Made by a program: the position numbers and the translations under genes. From Prevotella brunnea (GTDB lineage Bacteria; Bacteroidota; Bacteroidia; Bacteroidales; Bacteroidaceae): 35,164 nucleotides of DNA. The stretch's first letter is position 1; every line of letters begins with the position of its first letter. Positions 23,872 through 33,000 of this stretch are shown in pieces. The notes under the pieces are model-generated. The model ran no database searches. It was not told the origin of the DNA and was given only the letters and a program-made list of their open reading frames with translations. The DNA lies in the NCBI RefSeq assembly GCF_008016795.1, contig NZ_SDIK01000013.1, forward strand, positions 1-35,164, read 5' to 3'.

Positions 23872-24108
23872 CAAAAGTAACGCGCGCGCGTGCCGATGGG
23901 TGTGTCGCGCATGGTCGTTTGGATGGCTTGCGGGAACAAACAAGCGAAGTGGAAAATTTTGCCTTGTGTGGTTTCGGCTTTTGGGGCATTTGCTTGTGTG
24001 TCATCGTGAATGAGGATGTTTCCCCATGCCATTCCGATATATTCCGAAAACAGTTTTGAACGAAACAATCGAACAATCAATCATCAATCAAAAACAAACA
24101 ATAAACTT

Positions 24109-25512
24109 ATGAACAAAAAAACTTGGATGGTCTGTGGGCTTTTCTGCCTTTCTCTCACTATGCAAGCACAGACAAAGGGTGGCGGTATCGACACGAAGAT
24201 GATGCAAAAAATTACCACGGGACATAATTCCGCGGCAAATCGAGCAATCTCCAATGCCATTGCCACCAACTCTATCGACAATTTGGCTAAGAATTTCCGC
24301 AATTCGGGTGCCATTGACACACACTTCAGCGTAGAAACACCCAAACAAAACATTCACGACCAGAAAAGCTCCGGTCGCTGTTGGCTCTTCTCGGGTTTGA
24401 ATGTGTTGCGTTCTAACTTCGCACACCGACATAATGACTCGCTACGTGTGGAACTGTCGCATGTTTATCTCAGTTTCCACGACCAGTTAGAGAAATCGAA
24501 TCTCATGCTTCAGGGAGTGATTGACAACGCCGCAAAGCCCATGACCGACCCCATTGTGCAGTTCTTCTTCAAAAGTCCGATAGGCGATGGGGGTACTTTC
24601 TGTGGTGTGTCCGACTTGGTGGACAAGTATGGATTGGTGCCCATGGAGGTCATGCCCGAAACCTATTCTGCGGAGAACACTTCGAGAATGGCTCGCATCG
24701 TGTCTTCAAAACTGCGCGAATTTGGATTGGAACTTCGCAAGATGGTGGCTAACAAGAAATCGGCAGCTGCCATTAAGTCGCGCAAAACCGAGATGTTGGG
24801 TGAGATTTACAACATCCTCGTGCTCTCTTTGGGCGAGCCGGTGAAAACCTTTGAATATGCTTTCAAGGATAAGAACGGCAGACAGGTGGGGAAACCAAAG
24901 ACCTACACGCCACAGACATTCCGCGATGAGGTGGTGGGCAGAAAACTGTCCGGCACGTTTATCATGGCGATGAACGATCCACGCAGGGAATATTACAAGA
25001 CTTACGAGGTGGAATATGATCGCCATACCTACGATGGACAAAACTGGAAATACATCAACTTGCCGATGGATGACATTGCGAAGATGGCGATTGCATCGTT
25101 GAAGGATTCCACGAAGATGTATTCCAGCTACGATGTGGGCAAACAACTGGATCGCAAACGTGGCTATCTTGACTTGAATAACTATGATTATGGAACGCTC
25201 TTTGGCACCACATTCCCCATGAACAAGGCGGATCGCATCGCCACTTTCGACAGTGGTTCCACCCATGCCATGACACTTACCGCCGTTGATCTTGACGAAA
25301 GCGGTAATCCTATAAAGTGGAAAGTGGAAAACAGTTGGGGTCCGACGAATGGTCAGAATGGCTGTCTCATCATGACCAACGACTGGTTCAACGAGTATTC
25401 TTTCCGCTTGGTGGTGGATAAGAAGTATGTTCCGGCACATATCTTGAAAGCCGAGCAACAGACTCCCATCATGGTTATGCCTGATGACCCCTTGTTCCAA
25501 GAGGATAAGTAA
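24109..25512 (+). CDS. Exported C1-family (bleomycin hydrolase/PepC-like) cysteine peptidase
   Basis: The 467-aa protein has a signal peptide (MNKKTWMVCGLFCLSLTMQA). It is followed by a C1B-type papain fold: the nucleophile in SSGRCWLFSGLN (Cys91), the histidine in DSGSTHAMTLTAVD (His386), the asparagine in VENSWGPTNGQNG (Asn408), and the Gln of the oxyanion hole in DQKSSGRC (Gln85). Cytoplasmic PepC/BLH enzymes are aminopeptidases of similar length; here the signal peptide suggests periplasmic peptide trimming, fitting an asaccharolytic or protein-fermenting lifestyle. The ATG at 24109 is chosen because the signal peptide starts there; the frame stays open upstream to 24010. It is a single-gene unit with a strong terminator. 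Confidence 0.93.
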   Translation: MNKKTWMVCGLFCLSLTMQAQTKGGGIDTKMMQKITTGHNSAANRAISNAIATNSIDNLAKNFRNSGAIDTHFSVETPKQNIHDQKSSGRCWLFSGLNVLRSNFAHRHNDSLRVELSHVYLSFHDQLEKSNLMLQGVIDNAAKPMTDPIVQFFFKSPIGDGGTFCGVSDLVDKYGLVPMEVMPETYSAENTSRMARIVSSKLREFGLELRKMVANKKSAAAIKSRKTEMLGEIYNILVLSLGEPVKTFEYAFKDKNGRQVGKPKTYTPQTFRDEVVGRKLSGTFIMAMNDPRREYYKTYEVEYDRHTYDGQNWKYINLPMDDIAKMAIASLKDSTKMYSSYDVGKQLDRKRGYLDLNNYDYGTLFGTTFPMNKADRIATFDSGSTHAMTLTAVDLDESGNPIKWKVENSWGPTNGQNGCLIMTNDWFNEYSFRLVVDKKYVPAHILKAEQQTPIMVMPDDPLFQEDK

Positions 25513-25550
25513 GCGGATAAGGGCAGGTTCAGACCTTTCTTATATCATTT

Positions 25551-25588
25551 CTCCCTCAATTGGTTTTCCGATTGAGGGATTTCTTTTT
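25551..25588 (+). terminator. Terminator of the C1 peptidase gene
   Basis: CCCTCAAT (25553-25560) pairs perfectly with ATTGAGGG (25571-25578) across a 10-nt loop and is followed by ATTTCTTTTT. Confidence 0.88.
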
Positions 25589-25708
25589 GCCACTCACCAA
25601 GTGATGGCGTTCTTGATGTCTCATGTGGAAAACGGTTCGGATAGGCGTTTTTTGTAATGAGGAGTAAGAAAAATAGGGAAAACAGATGAGAAATAAGACG
25701 AAAATCAC

Positions 25709-25716
25709 TACATTTG
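25709..25716 (+). promoter_or_regulatory. -7 box upstream of the metallophosphoesterase gene
   Basis: TACATTTG matches TAnnTTTG, 28 nt before the ATG. The -33 region is not consensus. Confidence 0.45.
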
Positions 25717-25744
25717 TAACAAGAATTAAATAAGAAACAGACAA

Positions 25745-26911
25745 ATGGTTCTACCGATAATATTATTTCTCTTATTGCTGATAGCCCCCGATGTTTATCT
25801 TTGGATGGCATACATCCTGCCTTGCGAATCGGTGATGATGGATGTGGCGTGGTTCTTGCCATCAATCGCCACTGTTGCCTCGTTCGTTCTCGTGAATCGT
25901 GGCGTGTATCATAACACTTTCTTCAGGATTATGTTCGCCTTGGTGTTGTTCTTTGCCTTGCCGAAGCTCGTTTTCGTGCTGCTGCAATTCTTCTTTTCGT
26001 GGAAGACAGCGATAGTAGTGCCGGTGCTGATACAAGCTGTGTTCTTCTACGGAATCTTCTTCGGTTGGCGAAGGATAGTGGTGCGCACAGCCGTATGCGA
26101 GTCGCGGCTTCTTCCCAAGTCGTTCGATGGATATAGAATCTTGCAGTTCAGCGACCTGCATCTCGGTACGTTCCGACAAAATCCAAAGTTTATCAAGTCG
26201 TTGGTTGAAATTATTAATGAGCAGAAAGCCAACCTTATCGTGTTCACGGGCGACCTTGTGAACATCCATGCCGAGGAAGTGCGTCCCTTCCTGTCTGACC
26301 TTTCCTCGCTTTCCGCTCTCGATGGGGTGTATAGCGTAATGGGAAACCACGATTATTGTGAGTATGGAATGGACGCTGCCCGGGAAAAGAATGCTCGGAA
26401 TGTGAACCATCAACTTTCAAAGGCAGAACGCAATCAGCGCGTGTTACAATATTTGGAAACAAAAATGGGTTGGAGAATGCTGATGAACGAGCATGTGAAC
26501 ATCTCTCGTTTGCGTCGGGAGGATGGGGTGATTAAGAGTGAATCCATTGCCATCATTGGAGTGGAAAACACCGGAACGCCACCATTCAAGGATATGGGAA
26601 ACCTTCCGAAAGCAATGGAAGGACTTGTGCCCGGAACATTCAAGGTGTTGTTGAGCCATGATCCGACCCATTGGCGCCGCGAAGTGCTGAAACAAACCGA
26701 TATTGCCTTAACGCTGTCCGGGCACACGCATGCCGGACAACTGAAGATAGGTAAGTTCTCGCCTGCCAAATGGGCGTACAATGAGTGGGGAGGCAAGTAT
26801 GTGGAGGGCGAGAGCATGCTCTACGTGTCTCTCGGATTGGGCGGAACGGTTCCTTTCCGTTTTGGGGCATGGCCCGAAGTAAATGTCATCACGCTGAAAA
26901 GGAAAGCATAA
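25745..26911 (+). CDS. Membrane-anchored calcineurin-like metallophosphoesterase
   Basis: The 388-aa protein has about four N-terminal membrane helices (about 3-26, 34-51, 58-84, 88-108) and then a metallophosphoesterase domain. Metal-binding motifs are all present: FSDLHLG (Asp137, His139), GDLVN (Asp170), GNHDYC (Asn201, His202, Asp203), LSHDPTHW and SGHTHAGQ. This layout matches the YaeI/YkuE-like membrane phosphodiesterases, some of which act on UDP-diacylglucosamine or other lipid-linked phosphates. The substrate here is not known. It is the only gene in its transcript, downstream of the C1 peptidase terminator. No strong terminator was seen directly after it. Confidence 0.9.
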   Translation: MVLPIILFLLLLIAPDVYLWMAYILPCESVMMDVAWFLPSIATVASFVLVNRGVYHNTFFRIMFALVLFFALPKLVFVLLQFFFSWKTAIVVPVLIQAVFFYGIFFGWRRIVVRTAVCESRLLPKSFDGYRILQFSDLHLGTFRQNPKFIKSLVEIINEQKANLIVFTGDLVNIHAEEVRPFLSDLSSLSALDGVYSVMGNHDYCEYGMDAAREKNARNVNHQLSKAERNQRVLQYLETKMGWRMLMNEHVNISRLRREDGVIKSESIAIIGVENTGTPPFKDMGNLPKAMEGLVPGTFKVLLSHDPTHWRREVLKQTDIALTLSGHTHAGQLKIGKFSPAKWAYNEWGGKYVEGESMLYVSLGLGGTVPFRFGAWPEVNVITLKRKA

Positions 26912-27063
26912 ATTTCCTTCCTTGTTGTGGTAAACGACCGCACGACTGACCCTCGAGTTTGTTTCTACGAATGAAACGATTTTCAGATAGGGGATTGGCT
27001 GCACTGAACAGCACCGTGAAATTATATTACAAAAACTGCGTTCGAGATACGCTTCCTAATCTA

Positions 27064-27175
27064 TTGATAATCAAGACAATATTAATTGCAATTTAAAAGC
27101 TTAGCTTTTGCACTCCAATTCATGACCTTTTGCATTGCAAAAGCTTACCTTTTGGAAAGCAAAAGGTAAGCTTTT
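27064..27175 (+). repeat. Element C: TGATAATCA box plus four 22-bp-spaced dyads
   Basis: TTGATAATCA (27064-27073), a 21-nt gap, then units at 27095 (perfect AAAAGCTTAGCTTTT), 27117 (degenerate AATTCATGACCTTTT), 27139 (AAAAGCTTACCTTTT) and 27161 (AAAAGGTAAGCTTTT), each 22 bp apart. Total 112 nt, box-to-array on the plus strand. It lies between the convergent ends of the metallophosphoesterase and C10 peptidase genes. The rest of the gap 26912-27373 shows only the terminator at 27275-27352. Confidence 0.92.
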
Positions 27176-27274
27176 GATAGATGAATGAAGAAAATTTAGG
27201 ACACTATTGAACTTTTCCCATATCGCGGGGGAAGGATTTTCGCGTTTTCAATGCCTCGGCTAAATAAAGAGAAT

Positions 27275-27352
27275 TGGGATAAAAGAACGGACGCAGCGTG
27301 CGCCTCCTTTCCATTCGTCTTGCGAAATTGGGGTTGGCATCACTGCGTCCGT
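27275..27352 (-). terminator. Terminator of the C10 peptidase gene
   Basis: ACGGACGCAG (27352-27343 on the minus strand) pairs perfectly over 10 bp with CTGCGTCCGT (27296-27287). It is followed by TTCTTTTATCCC. The loop is long (46 nt), so the hairpin may be branched. Confidence 0.65.
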
Positions 27353-27373
27353 GCAGATGATTCGTGCAGAAGA

Positions 27374-29944
27374 TTACTTGATGATTATCTTCTTTCCTTT
27401 ATGAATGTAAACACCGCCTTTCACGGGGTTCGTTATCTTTACACCACTGAGCGTGTAGTAAGGTTCGTTATCGATGGTGGCTTCTGTGTTCACTTCGTCA
27501 ATGCCTGTGGCATTCTTATGAACCATGACATTACCGGCAACACAATTAAAGTTGTAGTTCTTTGCTTCAGCGTTTTCAGCGTAGATGGTGTAGAGCCCGG
27601 TCTTATCCATTGCGGTTACCACATTGCCATCTTTGTCTTTAATGATGAAGGTCGGTTCTTGCGTGAGGGTACAAGTGGTCTCACCATTCTTGAGGTTGCT
27701 CAAAGTGTAGGTCGGGGTATAAGCATCGCCAAGGTTGATGGACTTGCTGTCCACGGTGAGGGTAGCATTCGCTTTCGTTACGACGAGCGTGCCGGGGACG
27801 AGTTGCAACATATCCGATTCGATGGTGCCTTTGGCTATCTTGATTTCGTATTCGCCCACTTCATCAGTTGGTTTGGCTGCACAGGTGATGGCAGGTTCGC
27901 CCACGAAGTCGTCGCCCTCGAAGCGATAACCGAACTCAGGATTTTCTTCTCCGTAGGTACGAGTTGCAGTGCGTACGTAGATGTCTGTTCCGAATGGAAC
28001 GATGTTATCGTAATCCACGAAGAAGTCTTTCCATTGGTCCGCAGTCTTGTAAGCGTCCTCGGAATGGAGCGGAACATAGAGCTTGGTAATGGCTTTGTTA
28101 ATGTCGGTAAAAACGCCTTCACCCAATTGACATGGTGTCTTGGCAAACACGCGAATGCTGTTGAACGCGTAGCTACCTTCAAATGCGCGACTCTCTATTT
28201 TCTGCACTGTTTCGGGTATCATAACATCAGTGATGCGCTGACAGCCGGAGAAAGCGTAAGGACGGATGGTCTTCACCTTGGAGTCCACCGTGAATTTCTT
28301 TGCCACCAACGGCAATACCTCGATGAGCTCCGTGCCGTCCTTAGAGTAGAGTACATTATCGCGCAACGTATAATCCTTGTCGGCTCCCTGTGGGATGACA
28401 ATTTCGCGGATTCCGCCGAGCTTTCCGAAAGCACCATTGCCTATCTTCTTGATAGATGTGGGCAATATGAGCTTTTTCAGACTCTGACAACCGAAGAAAG
28501 CGCGTTCGGGAATTTCGTTGTTTGCCGTTGTGAGGTTGCCTTCCACGAGATAAGGCTCACCTCCTGCAATGATGTTGGCATCTTTGAGGTCGATGGTTTC
28601 AACGGCACCGTTTGTGGTGTTGCCGTTTTCATCCCTGCCGGTTAGACTGCGAAGGAACTTGAGGTCGGTGGAATTGATGGAACCCTTTACGATAAGGGAT
28701 TGGAGAATGTCCCGATCGGAAGTCGTGATATTGCCTTTCAGTGTTCCCGGCGTAGCGAGCGTAACCGTAAGTTCCTTGTCTCTTGCGGGGCGGTTGGGCG
28801 CAATTCCTATAATCATGCTCTGAGCTTCTGAGAATTGGTAGTTGCTCGGATTCAGGAGGTTGATGTCGTAGTAACCCTTATCTTCGCCATTCCATCCCCA
28901 GTTTACATAGATTTTCCCCTCTTCGTTGTAACCGCAGAGCACGAAAGCATGTCCGCCGTTACTCGGGTTCTTATCGCTTGCTCCATAGAAGATGGCTCGG
29001 TGCTCACTTATTTCCTTGAAAATAAGATCCATCCATTCTACATCCTTGCCAATATAGTCGATTCTGTAAAGCAGCTGTAGGGTTTCGGGATATTTAAAGT
29101 AGGTTTTCAGTCCCGTGAAAGCCTTGCTAATGGGCGTACCGGATACATCAGAACCGTAGTCCATCTCGGAAGCGAAACCACAGTCGCGCATCAAGAGTGC
29201 TACGGCATTGGCCTCGGTCTCGCTATATGCACCCTTCTTATATACGTCAAGCATATCGTTCCATTTGTATTGGCTCTTTGAGAAATCCACGGTGAATTCC
29301 TTTTTTGACTTGTCTGCTTGAACCACGTTCAAAGTCTTTGTACCAATTCCGCTATCGGGGTACTTGTTATAATGAAGGATTTGAGCCATGGCGGTGGCTA
29401 CACATCCGGTTACGGCTCTCTCACCTCCCTGATAGTTCTGTCCGGGAATGTTCCCTTTCTTTCCGGCGGGTGGACAAAGAAGGTTATAAGGCTCTTGTTG
29501 CCCCCATTCCACGTTCACGAACGATTCCACTTTCTGCGGATATTTGCTGGGATTGGGCTTGATACTCTTCAGCGATTGACCTTTGGCTACAATGTTTTTA
29601 ACGGCCTTTTCGGCAGCCTGTAGATACCATCTGAAGTTTTCGTTTTGTGCGTTCGTGCTGAATTTTGTTTCCGAATAGCCTAACACTTCCGGCGCAAGGT
29701 CGTCGTTACTGATAATGGCAAATCCGCCTTCGGGAATCCCTACCACGGTAAAAGCTTCGTTCTCGGATAGTATTTGGAGTTTTGCTCCGGCTTTTACACG
29801 TGCCTTATGTTTGGCGGAACCGGCTGTCAGGGCACGTTGTGCAGCCTTGATGATGGCAGCCTTGTCTCTTGGTGCTGCATAGGTTGTTAGCGCGAAGGTG
29901 GCAAACAAGGCTATGCAAGCAATGTTTCGTATTTTGTTGTACAT
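27374..29944 (-). CDS. Secreted C10 family (streptopain/interpain-like) cysteine peptidase
   Basis: The 856-aa protein has a signal peptide (MYNKIRNIACIALFATFALTTYAA), a Spi-like propeptide (about 25-140) and a C10 peptidase domain. The nucleophile lies in AVTGCVATAMAQ (Cys181), the histidine in NGGHAFVLCGYN (His332), followed by YVNWGWNGEDKGYY. Residues about 400-650 are BspA-type leucine-rich repeats (IPERAFFGCQSLKKLILPTS, PYAFSGCQRITDVMIPETVQ). Residues about 655-800 resemble MBG-like beta domains. The C terminus (TLSGVKITNPVKGGVYIHKG) is a short T9SS sorting tail. It probably degrades host proteins at the cell surface. The ATG at 29944 is chosen because the signal peptide begins there. 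It follows the 1486-aa gene by 70 nt. Confidence 0.93.
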   Translation of the reverse strand: MYNKIRNIACIALFATFALTTYAAPRDKAAIIKAAQRALTAGSAKHKARVKAGAKLQILSENEAFTVVGIPEGGFAIISNDDLAPEVLGYSETKFSTNAQNENFRWYLQAAEKAVKNIVAKGQSLKSIKPNPSKYPQKVESFVNVEWGQQEPYNLLCPPAGKKGNIPGQNYQGGERAVTGCVATAMAQILHYNKYPDSGIGTKTLNVVQADKSKKEFTVDFSKSQYKWNDMLDVYKKGAYSETEANAVALLMRDCGFASEMDYGSDVSGTPISKAFTGLKTYFKYPETLQLLYRIDYIGKDVEWMDLIFKEISEHRAIFYGASDKNPSNGGHAFVLCGYNEEGKIYVNWGWNGEDKGYYDINLLNPSNYQFSEAQSMIIGIAPNRPARDKELTVTLATPGTLKGNITTSDRDILQSLIVKGSINSTDLKFLRSLTGRDENGNTTNGAVETIDLKDANIIAGGEPYLVEGNLTTANNEIPERAFFGCQSLKKLILPTSIKKIGNGAFGKLGGIREIVIPQGADKDYTLRDNVLYSKDGTELIEVLPLVAKKFTVDSKVKTIRPYAFSGCQRITDVMIPETVQKIESRAFEGSYAFNSIRVFAKTPCQLGEGVFTDINKAITKLYVPLHSEDAYKTADQWKDFFVDYDNIVPFGTDIYVRTATRTYGEENPEFGYRFEGDDFVGEPAITCAAKPTDEVGEYEIKIAKGTIESDMLQLVPGTLVVTKANATLTVDSKSINLGDAYTPTYTLSNLKNGETTCTLTQEPTFIIKDKDGNVVTAMDKTGLYTIYAENAEAKNYNFNCVAGNVMVHKNATGIDEVNTEATIDNEPYYTLSGVKITNPVKGGVYIHKGKKIIIK

Positions 29945-29976
29945 GATTTCTTTTTGTTTTATTTGATAACGATAGG

Positions 29977-30005
29977 GCAAAGTGAGCTGTTTTTGCTCAC
30001 TTCGC
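29977..30005 (-). promoter_or_regulatory. Intercistronic hairpin between the two surface-protein genes
   Basis: An 11-bp stem with one G-T pair (GCGAAGTGAGC/GCTCACTTTGC on the minus strand) and an AAAAACA loop starts about 9 nt after the stop of the 1486-aa gene. No T run follows, so it is more likely an mRNA stabiliser or processing signal than a terminator. Confidence 0.55.
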
Positions 30006-30014
30006 CAATACCGT

Positions 30015-33000
30015 TTACTTGTTAATCATCACTTTCTTACCATTGATAATGTAAACACCGCGGTGCAAAGAGTTGAGGTCTTTCGCGTTCTTCAACACTT
30101 GTACACCGTCTAAAGTATAAACATTGTAAACTGATGTACCGTCGCTCTCAATGTTGCGAATGTCGGTTACTACTTCAATACTTACCGGTTCCGACTCCAT
30201 GCCTCCCGCATAAACAGCGGTTATACTGTAAGTATGGGTTCCATCCGTGTCGGGTTGGTCGTTGAAGCTACTGTTCTTGCTGTTGCCAATCAAGATTCCA
30301 TCGCGATAGATGTTGTAGCTTACCGGCGTATTGCCCTTCATGAAGGTGATATCGTCGAGCATGAACATGGTGACGGTTTTTGCCGGTGTGTTCTGACGGA
30401 TGGCAAAGAAGCGCGTGTTTTCAGGCAACTCAGCCGTGAATTCCGTCCATTCACCGGTTTTTACCGTGTACGTATCGCCAATCTTCTTAAACTTAAGAAT
30501 GTTTTTCGGATTGGTATCGGTGGAGTAGCGCACCTCAAAAGTCTCCGCGAAACTTCCCGAGTTCTTCGCCCAGAAGCTGATGGTCTGAGCCTTGCCGGGC
30601 AACGCCGGACTGATGAGCCAGTTGTCGGAAGCCATTGGGACGGCTTTGGAGAGGTTTGCAACCTGTAGGAATGACATGGCACACTTGTCTCCGGAATGTG
30701 TGGTAACATGTTTCTTGTACTTGTTGTCCGGGTAATCTTTCGGTTGAGCCACGATGAATGCAAACTGTTCGCGGTTGTGTGGGAACTTGAAGTTCTCACC
30801 GTCAAGCGATACGTTGTAGCCTTTGTCGGCATCGACGAGTGTCCACTCACCCATGGTTGTTGTCCAAGGATCGTAGCTCTCGAAATCTTCTGTTATTACG
30901 GGTGTCTCGATTTGCGGTTCTTCCCAGCTGATGCTTACGCTCGACTGATTGTCGGCAGATTTGGTAATGTTGGTAGGCTTTGGCATGTTTGCTTCTGCAT
31001 AAGCGATGGCAGCGGTGCTGGTATTGTTGTTCTTTTCGATATCTCCCGGCGTGATTACTTCCGCTTTCACGTTAATTTGTTCCCCATTGTCGTTCAAGGA
31101 GGTCTGATAGTTCACCGGAATCACTTCCGACTCGGTAGTCTTCAGTGTCTTGGTGAGTGCGATTTGCTCCGTTTCATTATCGTTTACGAATACTGTTACA
31201 AGCGTATTAGCGGTCAAGTCGCTCTTTCCAAGGTTTGTAACTCTTACCTTGAAGTCTGCCTTATGTCCTTTGTTTACCGTGTTTGGAGCTATCAATTCCA
31301 CAGCGGCATCGGTAGGCAGAGGGTCGATGAAATGAATATTGTCGATATAGACAGGAGCATCCGCCTGTTCTTCTGTTGCATCTCCGAGGATGCTGAAGCG
31401 AATATAGTTCTTCTTGGTTAGTTCTTTCGGCAGGTCGATGACAGCCTTTTGCCAGTCGGTGGCATCTGAAACAGTGCTGAAGTCCTTGATTACGATGCGC
31501 TCTGCCGCTCCGTTCATGGGCTGGGCAATGAACATTATCTTGCGTTTTGCGTTGGGAGCAGCCTTGTAATCAAATACAAGTTGAGGATTAACGGCACCAC
31601 GCAGACTTACCTTTCCAAGCATAATCATAGCAGTTCCGGTTTTCTTTGGGTCGAAGCTGAGACATCCATTGTCGCCGTCTGCCGATTCTCCCTTGAGCAA
31701 GACCCATTCATCGCCATTGGCTGTTGGTATGCTTGCCATGAACATCTTGTCTTCCGCTCCGGGAGCGAAGTCGTAGTGATGTGGCATTTGGTAAGGTTTG
31801 CCCACCAGCATGGTGGTAATTTTCATGCCACCGCTACCTGATGCGTTGCGTGGAGTAACCGCCCAATAGACAATTCGCTGTGGACCCTCAAAGGTTTTGT
31901 AGTCGTCTATGGTAAATTCTGTAACACCCTTCTCGGTCTGTCCGATTTCCTCGATTTGCGTTGCCGATTTTACTTCATGGATTTGATACCATATACCCAC
32001 CGGATTAATGACCCCTCCGTTTGCTGCTTTTGGAGCGTTCCATGATAGTTTAACTGAATTTAGCTGATCTGCAATGGTTATCGCGTCAAGTTTGGCTGGT
32101 TTGTCTTGTCCCACTTTGATGGTAATGGTGGCTTTCTGTCCCACGCCGTCTTCGTTATAGGCAAAGATGTCGTAAGTGTTATTGTCGTGTTGTGCATCTT
32201 TGTCGATTACGGTGTATTCCTTACCCGGAACGGCGGGTTTAATAGTTTGAACCTCGCGTTCACCTGACATTACCACAATCTTTTCGAGTGAAGTGATGGC
32301 TTCGCCCTTACGGTTCTTCGTTGGGGCGTTGAACGTGATGAATGCCTGATCCAATCCGCTTGGCTCTGTTTCACCTCTTAAGTTGGTTACCACGTCCGGT
32401 GCGGTTGGCAGCGGACCTATTTCCACCTTGAAGTTATCCATTGCAACGTAGAAAGAGCCGGCATCGGAAACCGCGTGGAAACCAAAGTTATAGTTTCCGT
32501 CTTCAGTCGGTGTGATTTCCTTTTCGTAGTGTGTAGTTTCCGAATTCTTTCCGGGATAAAGCGTAACGGGCATCAATACTTCTGTCAGTTTTTTCTCATC
32601 TTCCGAGGCATCTTTTCCCCATTTCACTTCCAGCTTTTCCTTGTAAGCTGCAGGCGTGAGGATATCATATTTCACGAAGTATGTATATCCGGCTTTCAGA
32701 TGTATGGGAGGAGAGATTAACCAGCTATCGCTCTTGCCCTTTAAGCTGCTGCCGCATTTCATGTACTGACCTTCTTCATCCCATGCCCAATCGTTGTAAC
32801 TCATCGCTACGTGATTGATTTTCACGAAAGAATCGCCACTTGCTTTTGTATCGAATGTCTCTTCGTAATTTGGTTCATAAGCCTTGCCGAAGTAGAACTC
32901 TTTTGTCTCGTTGTAGTCGCCCTCAACGTCGCCATTAACGGCTTCCACCAAATAATAGTAGCTGCTGTATTTTCCCGGTGTGAGATCTTCCTCGAATGAG

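Larger units (their letters stand above)
23662..24108. other. Divergent intergenic region with a long leader for the C1 peptidase
   Basis: 447 bases between the lipoprotein and peptidase genes. It holds a promoter at 23841-23871, then a run of ten alternating C and G (23881-23890), and about 230 nt of leader. An ORF at 23859-24059 begins inside the promoter and has unremarkable composition, so I do not call it. No known riboswitch was recognised. Confidence 0.5.

Noticed and set aside
23859..24059. 66-codon frame in the C1 peptidase leader
   Set aside because: Its start lies within the promoter, so it would not be on the transcript, and the translation matches nothing I know.
27251..28645. 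464-codon open frame on the plus strand
   Set aside because: It is antisense to the C10 peptidase, covers its terminator, and has the Val/Phe/Cys-rich texture of a reverse-strand shadow with no domain.
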